Positions 57,903 to 62,769 of a stretch of 62,769 nt of DNA are shown here, piece by piece. The notes beneath the pieces were generated by a model. That model saw only the letters and a program-made list of their open reading frames with translations, was not told where the DNA came from and did not search any database. Positions within the stretch are counted from its first letter, which is position 1. The number at the start of each line of letters is the position of its first letter. Source of the DNA: an uncultured Oscillospiraceae bacterium (lineage in GTDB: Bacteria > Bacillota > Clostridia > Oscillospirales > Oscillospiraceae); assembly GCA_948766235.1 (NCBI GenBank), contig CAQCFX010000004.1:1842-64610 (forward strand), read 5' to 3'. The position numbers and the translations under genes are program-made.

Positions 57903-57918
57903 AGCAATTATCATGCCA
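57903..57918 (-). promoter_or_regulatory. Sigma-54 (RpoN) promoter of the transport-catabolism operon
   Basis: Minus strand TGGCATGATAATTGCT: -24 TGGCA and -12 TTGCT with GG-N10-GC spacing. Predicted start near 57892, 60 bp before the oppA ATG. The upstream gene encodes a sigma-54 activator. Confidence 0.88.
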
Positions 57919-57996
57919 AATTCTCGAGAAAAGCAACCGTCGTTTTTCAACGTTTTTCCCATATTCCCGTGCCTTTTTTGGCGCACGCAGAAAATA

Positions 57997-58037
57997 ATAT
58001 GTGCCGCATCTGGCACTGAGCCAAATACGGCACATAT
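57997..58037 (-). promoter_or_regulatory. Inverted repeat: regulator terminator and/or activator-binding site
   Basis: Outer arms ATATGTGCCG (57997-58006) and CGGCACATAT (58028-58037) match perfectly, inner arms TTTGGC/GCCAGA pair with one wobble. It starts at the regulator stop codon and is followed by T-rich sequence, so it can terminate. Centred about 105 bp upstream of the sigma-54 promoter, it also fits an enhancer site for the regulator. Confidence 0.7.
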
Positions 58038-59611
58038 CAATCCAGTGGAATTTGATACTGCTGAACTTTTCGATAAAAGGTTCGGCGGGAAATGCCCAGG
58101 CTGTCCGCCGCCGCCTGCCTGTTGTTTTGGTGGTTCTTCAGCGCGGCGCGAATCACCTGCTCCTCACACTGGGCCACCGCGTCCTCCAGACGGGTGGGCC
58201 ATGGGCACTCCGAGGGCGCGGCCTCAAGCGCCTGCCGCCTCCCCCCCTGGTGCAGGCTGCTGGGCAGGTCCTCGGGCAGGATATATTCCCGGCTGCACAG
58301 CACCACGCAGCTCTCCAAAATATTTTGCAGCTCCCGAATGTTCCCCGGCCAGCTGTAGCGCAGCAGCAGGCGGTAGCCCTCCTCGGTGAGGCGCACGCTC
58401 TTGCGGTACTTTTGGTTATACTGCTCCAGATAGTGGGCGGCCAGCAGCACTACATCGTGCCCCCGCTCCCGCAAGGGCGGAATCACAATGGGCACCACGT
58501 TCAGCCGGTAGAATAAATCCTGGCGGAACTGCCCCTCCTCAATCATCTGCTCCAGGGGGCGGTTGGTGCCCGCCACCAGCCGCACGTCCACCTTAATGGA
58601 GCGCTGCCGCCCCACCTTTTCAATCTCTCCCTCCTGGAGAACGCGCAGCAGCTTGGCCTGCATGGCGTAGGGCATATCCCCAATCTCGTCCAGAAACAGG
58701 GTGCCCCCCTCTGCCAGCTGAAACTTGCCCAGCTGACCGCCCCGCCGGGCGCCGGTGAACGAGCCCTCCTCATAGCCGAACAGCTCGCTCTCAATCAGGC
58801 TCTCCGGAATGGCCGCGCAGTTCACCGCGATGAAGGGCTTGTCCTTCCGGGCGCTGTTTTGGTGAATCAGCCGGGCAAACACCTCCTTGCCCGTGCCGCT
58901 CTCCCCCCGGAGCAGCACCGTGGCGTCCGTTGCCGCCACCGCCGTGGCCTTTACCACGCTGGACAGAAAGGGCCGGCACTCCCCGATGATATTGCTCTGC
59001 TTCAGCAGGGTCTGGGCCTCAATCTGCCGGTTATACTCCGCCGCCATCTGGGACGCCCGCTCCAGCTCCAGGCTGAGCTGGTTAAACTCGGTGGTGTCCC
59101 GGAAAATGGAGGCCGCCCCCAGCATCCTTCCCCCGGCCTCCAGGGGGAAGGTTTTAATCTGAACGTAGTGCTGCACGCTTTCGATGAGCACGCCGTCCTT
59201 GGTAATGGCCTGTCCCGACTGAAGGGTTTTGAGCAGCGTGGCCCCCGCCTCGATGTCGAACATATTCTGCCCCAGCACCGCGCCCACCGGCACGTTCAGC
59301 AGCTGGGCATAGGCCGGGTTGATGTAAAAAATCACCCCGTTCATGTCCACCGCCACCACCGCGTCCGTCAGCTCGTCCAGCATGGGGGCCAGGGGAATCT
59401 TCCGCCAAATCTCCAGCGCCATGCGCAGCCGCCGGGCCGAGCCCACGCCCACGCAGCCGCCCTCGCCGTCCACCGCCCGAAAGCGCTCCACCCCCAGAGG
59501 AATGTCCTCCGGCCGCACGTCGTACAGCCCCCTCCCGGCGGGCAGCGTAAAGCCCCCCTCCAGCTGCGTCCAGGCGGAATTCACAATATCTTTAATCTGC
59601 ATTTTCGACAT
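58037..59611 (-). CDS. Sigma-54-dependent enhancer-binding regulator (PAS-AAA+-Fis)
   Basis: A 524-aa activator. Residues 1-75 form a small N-terminal domain of unknown type; a PAS domain (about 75-190, AVVAVDMNGVIFYINPAYAQLL) is the probable sensor. The AAA+ domain has Walker A GESGTGKE, loop 1 as GSFTGA (usual GAFTGA), Walker B GGTLFLDEIGDMP and FRQDLFYRLNVVPI. The C-terminal Fis helix-turn-helix is RQAAADSLGISRRTFYRKVQQY. It sits upstream of and parallel to the operon with the sigma-54 promoter, which it should activate when the PAS domain senses the substrate or a cofactor state. Confidence 0.94.
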   Translation of the reverse strand: MSKMQIKDIVNSAWTQLEGGFTLPAGRGLYDVRPEDIPLGVERFRAVDGEGGCVGVGSARRLRMALEIWRKIPLAPMLDELTDAVVAVDMNGVIFYINPAYAQLLNVPVGAVLGQNMFDIEAGATLLKTLQSGQAITKDGVLIESVQHYVQIKTFPLEAGGRMLGAASIFRDTTEFNQLSLELERASQMAAEYNRQIEAQTLLKQSNIIGECRPFLSSVVKATAVAATDATVLLRGESGTGKEVFARLIHQNSARKDKPFIAVNCAAIPESLIESELFGYEEGSFTGARRGGQLGKFQLAEGGTLFLDEIGDMPYAMQAKLLRVLQEGEIEKVGRQRSIKVDVRLVAGTNRPLEQMIEEGQFRQDLFYRLNVVPIVIPPLRERGHDVVLLAAHYLEQYNQKYRKSVRLTEEGYRLLLRYSWPGNIRELQNILESCVVLCSREYILPEDLPSSLHQGGRRQALEAAPSECPWPTRLEDAVAQCEEQVIRAALKNHQNNRQAAADSLGISRRTFYRKVQQYQIPLD

Positions 59612-59643
59612 GGCGACCCTCCGCTTTTGCCGCGATACGTTTC

Positions 59644-59673
59644 GGCGCCCAGCCCCACAGGGGACCGGGCGCC
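59644..59673. other. Imperfect hairpin between fakA and the sigma-54 activator gene
   Basis: GGCGCCC/GGGCGCC with an inner CCCC/GGGG stem. On the minus strand no T-run follows, so any role as terminator for fakA is uncertain. Confidence 0.4.
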
Positions 59674-59684
59674 GGCCTTTTCTC

Positions 59685-61370
59685 TTATTCCGCGGAAATC
59701 ATATAGTAGTACACCGGCTGACCCCCGGCCAGCAGGGTAATCTCGGCGTTGGGGCACTCCCGCTGGAAAATCGCCAGCGCCTCGCCGGCCTGCTCCTCGG
59801 TTACGTCCTCGCCGTAGAAAATACTGATGAACTCCGCCTGCTGCTGGCTGTCCGCCTGGGCCAAACGCTCCAGCAGAGCGCCGATGGCCTGGTCCGTGTC
59901 GAACAGCTGCCCGTCCGCCAGGGCCATGTAGTCCCCCTCGTGGATTTCAAAGCCGTCGAAGTCGGAATCCCGGGCGGCATAGGTGATTTCGGAAGTGCGC
60001 ACGTTTTTCCGGGCCTCCTCCATGGCGGCGGCGTTGGCGTCCGTCTCCCCCTCGGGGTCCAGCACCAGCATGGCCGCGATGCCCTGGGGCACCGTGCGGG
60101 TGGGCACCACTACAATCTCCCTGCCGTCCACCAGCCCCACGCACTGCTCGGCGGCCATGATGATATTTTTGTTGTTGGGCAGCACAAACACCACCTCGGC
60201 GGGGGTGCGGGCAATCTCCCGCAGAATGTCCTCGGTGGAGGGGTTCATGGTCTGACCGCCAGAGATAACGCCGTCCACCCCCAGGTCCTTGAACACGCTG
60301 GCCATGCCCTCGCCCGCGCTCACCGCCACCACGCCGAACTTCTTCTCCGGCGCGGCGATGGCGTTGGCCTGGTCCTCCTGGGCCTCCAGCTCGGCCTCGA
60401 TCTGCTCCAAATCGTCGGTGCTCTGGGGCTTTTTGCCCGCGGCCATGTCCTCGTACTGGGTGCGCATATTTTCAATCTTGGCCAGCTCCAGCGTGCCGTA
60501 CTTCTGGGCCTCGCTCAGCGCCGCGCCGGGGATATCGGTGTGGACGTGGACCTTGAACGCCTCGTCGTCCTCGCCAATCACCAGGCTGTCGCCAATGCTG
60601 TTGAGGTAGGCCCGGAAGGGCTCGATGGATTTGTTGCCCGTCTTGCGGACGATAAAAACGGTGTCAAAGGTGAAGGTGATCTCCTCATCGGTGAGGGCGG
60701 CAAAGTCCGCCGCCTCCTTCACCGGCAGACCGTCCTCCTGGCCGGCGGGCGCTTCCACCCCCCGCAGCTCGTCCAGCATTCCCTGGAGAATAATCAGGAA
60801 GCCCTTGCCTCCCGCGTCCACCACGCCGGCCTTTTTCAGCACCGGGTTCTGATTCACCGTGTCCGCCAGGGCGATCTGCCCCTCGGCAATGGCGGCCTCC
60901 AGCACCGCCTCCACGCTGTTCTCCCGCTCCGCCGTCTCCGCCGCCTTTACAGCAGCCAGGCGGGACACGGTGAGGATGGTGCCCTCGGCGGGCTTCATCA
61001 CCGCTTTGTAGGCGGCAGTCACGCCCTCGCCCAAGGCCGCGGCGAAAATGGCGCCGTCGGCCCGCTCGTGCTCCTTCAGCGCCTTGGACATCCCCCGAAA
61101 CAGCAGGGACAAAATCACCCCGGAATTGCCCCGGGCCCCCCGCAGCAGGGCGGAGGCGTTGATGGACGCGGCCTGCCCGATGGCGGCGGCGGGCTTCTTC
61201 TTCGCCTCGGCCGCGGCGGTACCGATGGTCAGGGACATATTGGTGCCGGTGTCCCCATCCGGGACGGGGAACACGTTGAGCTCGTTGATGGCCTGCTTCT
61301 GGGCGTTGATGGAGGCGGAGGCGTGGATTACCATGCGCTGAAACAGCGCGCCGTCAATGATATCTATCAT
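59685..61370 (-). CDS. fakA: Fatty acid kinase catalytic subunit FakA (DhaL/YloV family)
   Basis: A 561-aa two-domain protein that phosphorylates fatty acids held by FakB, feeding exogenous fatty acids to phospholipid synthesis. The N-terminal DhaL/DAK2 domain (1-200) has NELNVFPVPDGDTGTNM and LLRGARGNSGVILSLLFRG for Mg-ATP; the rest is the YloV C-terminal domain with GVVDAGGKGFLI near the junction and GGQTMNPSTEDIL. It follows an Asp23/Gls24 gene by 31 bp, the usual YloU-YloV pairing. No FakB gene is in the window. Confidence 0.92.
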   Translation of the reverse strand: MIDIIDGALFQRMVIHASASINAQKQAINELNVFPVPDGDTGTNMSLTIGTAAAEAKKKPAAAIGQAASINASALLRGARGNSGVILSLLFRGMSKALKEHERADGAIFAAALGEGVTAAYKAVMKPAEGTILTVSRLAAVKAAETAERENSVEAVLEAAIAEGQIALADTVNQNPVLKKAGVVDAGGKGFLIILQGMLDELRGVEAPAGQEDGLPVKEAADFAALTDEEITFTFDTVFIVRKTGNKSIEPFRAYLNSIGDSLVIGEDDEAFKVHVHTDIPGAALSEAQKYGTLELAKIENMRTQYEDMAAGKKPQSTDDLEQIEAELEAQEDQANAIAAPEKKFGVVAVSAGEGMASVFKDLGVDGVISGGQTMNPSTEDILREIARTPAEVVFVLPNNKNIIMAAEQCVGLVDGREIVVVPTRTVPQGIAAMLVLDPEGETDANAAAMEEARKNVRTSEITYAARDSDFDGFEIHEGDYMALADGQLFDTDQAIGALLERLAQADSQQQAEFISIFYGEDVTEEQAGEALAIFQRECPNAEITLLAGGQPVYYYMISAE

Positions 61371-61401
61371 GTTCGGATTATCCTCTCTTTCTGGGCCGGG
61401 T

Positions 61402-61752
61402 TTAACCGATCACCATAGAATCAACGCAGACGTTCACGCTGCGCACCTCCACCCCGGTCAGGCGGTGGACGTTATATTTCACTTCGCTCTGGATGGAACG
61501 GCCCACGGCTACCAGATTGACGCCGTTGTCCACAATAATGTGCAGGTCAATGGAGATGGACTGGTCGTCGTTATAGATAATTTTCACGCCCTTGGACATG
61601 GACTCCCTGCGCAGCAGGTGGACCAATCCGTCCGTCTTGGAGCGGAAGGCCATGCCCTTCACCCCATAGCAGCTGGTGGCCACCGCGCCGGTGAGGTTGG
61701 AAAACACGTCGCTGGTGAGCTGGACGCGGCCCTTTTCGGTTTGTATCTTCAT
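61402..61752 (-). CDS. Asp23/Gls24-family protein (YloU-like)
   Basis: A 116-aa small protein of the alkaline-shock Asp23 family. Family blocks: QLTSDVFSNLTGAVATSCYGVKGMAF, SISIDLHIIVDNGVNL, VGRSIQSEVKYNVHRLTGVEVRSVNV. In Firmicutes it is co-encoded with FakA and linked to envelope stress. AAGGAAGGA precedes the start. First gene of a two-gene operon. Confidence 0.93.
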   Translation of the reverse strand: MKIQTEKGRVQLTSDVFSNLTGAVATSCYGVKGMAFRSKTDGLVHLLRRESMSKGVKIIYNDDQSISIDLHIIVDNGVNLVAVGRSIQSEVKYNVHRLTGVEVRSVNVCVDSMVIG

Positions 61753-61840
61753 GGGATTCCTTCCTTTCTTGGAACCTGGTTGGTGCGTTAAAGGCAGGCC
61801 GCCCTTGGGCCGGCCTGGAATGGTTTTCGCTTGTTTCTAT

Positions 61841-61869
61841 ATTGTATTCTATTTTGGCTGAAAATACAA
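61841..61869 (-). promoter_or_regulatory. Promoter of asp23-fakA operon
   Basis: TTGTAT (61864-61869), 17 bp, TACAAT (61841-61846) on the minus strand. The leader carries a GGCC-rich hairpin at about 61787-61816. Confidence 0.75.
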
Positions 61870-61943
61870 GTACTGTTTTGTGTTTCCTCTCCGGCCGAAA
61901 TGAGAATCTTTTTCTTCCCTCCGCCTGTGCGCTGTTCTGCGGC

Positions 61944-61978
61944 AAAAAGCGCCCGGCGGTTATGCCGCCGGACGCTTT
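61944..61978 (-). terminator. Terminator of eno
   Basis: A 14-bp stem with one mismatch and a short loop, followed by TTTTT on the minus strand, 23 bp past the eno stop. Confidence 0.9.
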
Positions 61979-62000
61979 GCGCGTTTTATTCCAATGTGGC

Positions 62001-62769
62001 TTACTTCAGGTTGAAGAAGGCGTCGCGGCCCAGGTACTGAGCGGCGTCGCCCAGCTCCTCCTCGATGCGCAGCAGCTGGTTGTACTTGGCCACGCGGTCG
62101 GTGCGGCTGGGAGCGCCGGTCTTAATCTGGCCGGCGTTGGTGGCCACGGCGATGTCGGCGATGGTGGCGTCCTCGGTCTCGCCGGAGCGGTGGGATACGA
62201 TGGCGGTGTAGCCGGCCCGGTTGGCCATCTGGATGGCGTCCAGGGTCTCGGTCAGGGTGCCGATCTGGTTGACCTTAATCAGGATGGAGTTGCCCACGCC
62301 CTTGGCGATGCCGTCGGACAGACGGGCCACGTTGGTGACGAACAGGTCGTCGCCCACCAGCTGCACCCGGTCGCCGATGGCCTTGGTGAGCATGGCCCAG
62401 CCCTCCCAGTCGGTCTCGGCCATGCCGTCCTCCAGGGAGATGATGGGGTAGGTGTCGGCGAACTTCTTCCACATATTCACCAGCTGCTGCTGGGTCAGCT
62501 TCTTGCCGGACTTGGGCTGGACGTAGCACTTCTCCTCGTCGTTCCACCACTCGGAGGAGGCGGCGTCGATGGCGATCTTGAAGTCCTCGCCGGGCTTGTA
62601 GCCGGCCTTCTCGATGGCGGCCACGATGACCTTCAGGGCGTCCTCGTCCTTCTTCAGGTTGGGGGCGTAGCCGCCCTCGTCGCCCACGCCGGCGGCGGGG
62701 GTGCCGTTCTCCTTCAGGGTCTTCTTCAGCTGGTGGAACACCTCGGCGCAGCGGCGCAGAGCCTCACGG
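62001..62769 (-). CDS. eno: Enolase (3' part; N-terminus beyond window)
   Basis: The C-terminal 255 residues of the glycolytic enzyme that turns 2-phosphoglycerate into phosphoenolpyruvate. Visible family blocks: VGDEGGYAPNL, AIDAASSEW, SLEDGMAETDWEGW, GDDLFVTN, catalytic Lys in NSILIKVNQIGTLTET, VSHRSGETED, and TGAPSRTDRVAKYNQLLRIEEEL. The reading frame stays open to the window edge (REALRRCAEVFHQL), so the first roughly 180 residues lie outside. Confidence 0.96.
   Translation of the reverse strand, partial: REALRRCAEVFHQLKKTLKENGTPAAGVGDEGGYAPNLKKDEDALKVIVAAIEKAGYKPGEDFKIAIDAASSEWWNDEEKCYVQPKSGKKLTQQQLVNMWKKFADTYPIISLEDGMAETDWEGWAMLTKAIGDRVQLVGDDLFVTNVARLSDGIAKGVGNSILIKVNQIGTLTETLDAIQMANRAGYTAIVSHRSGETEDATIADIAVATNAGQIKTGAPSRTDRVAKYNQLLRIEEELGDAAQYLGRDAFFNLK

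Noticed and set aside
58011..58026. Second sigma-54-like -24 element (TGGCAC)
   Set aside because: No TTGC element at the required distance; it is part of the palindrome.

Overview
This is a GC-rich chromosomal segment (above 60% GC by eye) from an endospore-forming, Gram-positive anaerobe. It carries spoIIP, a SpoVT/AbrB-type regulator, a bactofilin, SLH-domain secreted protease, low-GC-type Shine-Dalgarno sites (GGAGG), consensus sigma-A promoters with 17-bp spacers, and lipoprotein solute-binding proteins. The best guess is a clostridial member of the Oscillospiraceae (Flavonifractor/Oscillibacter-like). Two parS-type palindromes (29385-29400 exact, 43279-43294 one mismatch) and rpoBC suggest an origin-proximal position. 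No rRNA, tRNA, CRISPR array, phage or transposase was seen.

Layout. 63-5001 (minus): a five-gene peptide/nickel-type ABC importer preceded by a radical SAM/SPASM gene (5118-6509). 6762-9090: a TetR regulator divergent from two half-size TSUP permease genes and a ZIP metal transporter. 9153-12054 (minus): MATE exporter, an unknown membrane protein, cytidine deaminase. 12310-19996 (plus): rpoB and rpoC, standing alone with their own promoter rather than behind ribosomal protein genes; rpoC carries a one-base frameshift just before its catalytic motif. 20050-25911: mntP, then an ABC ATPase with a giant FtsX-type permease containing a symmetric coiled-coil hairpin, then a YdcF-like protein. 25987-31315: stand-alone MsmX-type ATPase, ATP-grasp protein with a duplicated 3' end, BirA-controlled bioY, a SprA-related protein with an HExxH motif next to parS, and a two-domain P-loop kinase. 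31537-46905: second MATE exporter, soluble hybrid histidine kinase, rlmD/queH, S41-SLH protease, lipase, EamA exporter, 3-methyladenine glycosylase, spoIIP, AbrB plus ABC exporter, bactofilin.

46966-59611 (minus) is the most interesting region: a sigma-54 enhancer-binding regulator followed by a clear GG-N10-GC sigma-54 promoter and an apparent ten-gene operon. The operon encodes a complete Opp/Dpp importer (A, B, C, D, F) followed by BKACE (beta-keto acid cleavage), a cyclase-family hydrolase, a thiolase, an HMG-CoA-lyase-like aldolase and an acyl-CoA:carboxylate CoA-transferase, closed by a terminator. I infer a dedicated uptake-and-catabolism system that funnels an unknown imported compound through acetoacetate to acetyl-CoA. 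The window ends with fakA and its Asp23/Gls24 partner and the 3' part of eno.

Starts were chosen from ribosome-binding sites, overlaps and family alignment from memory; all functional calls are by motif recognition without database searches.
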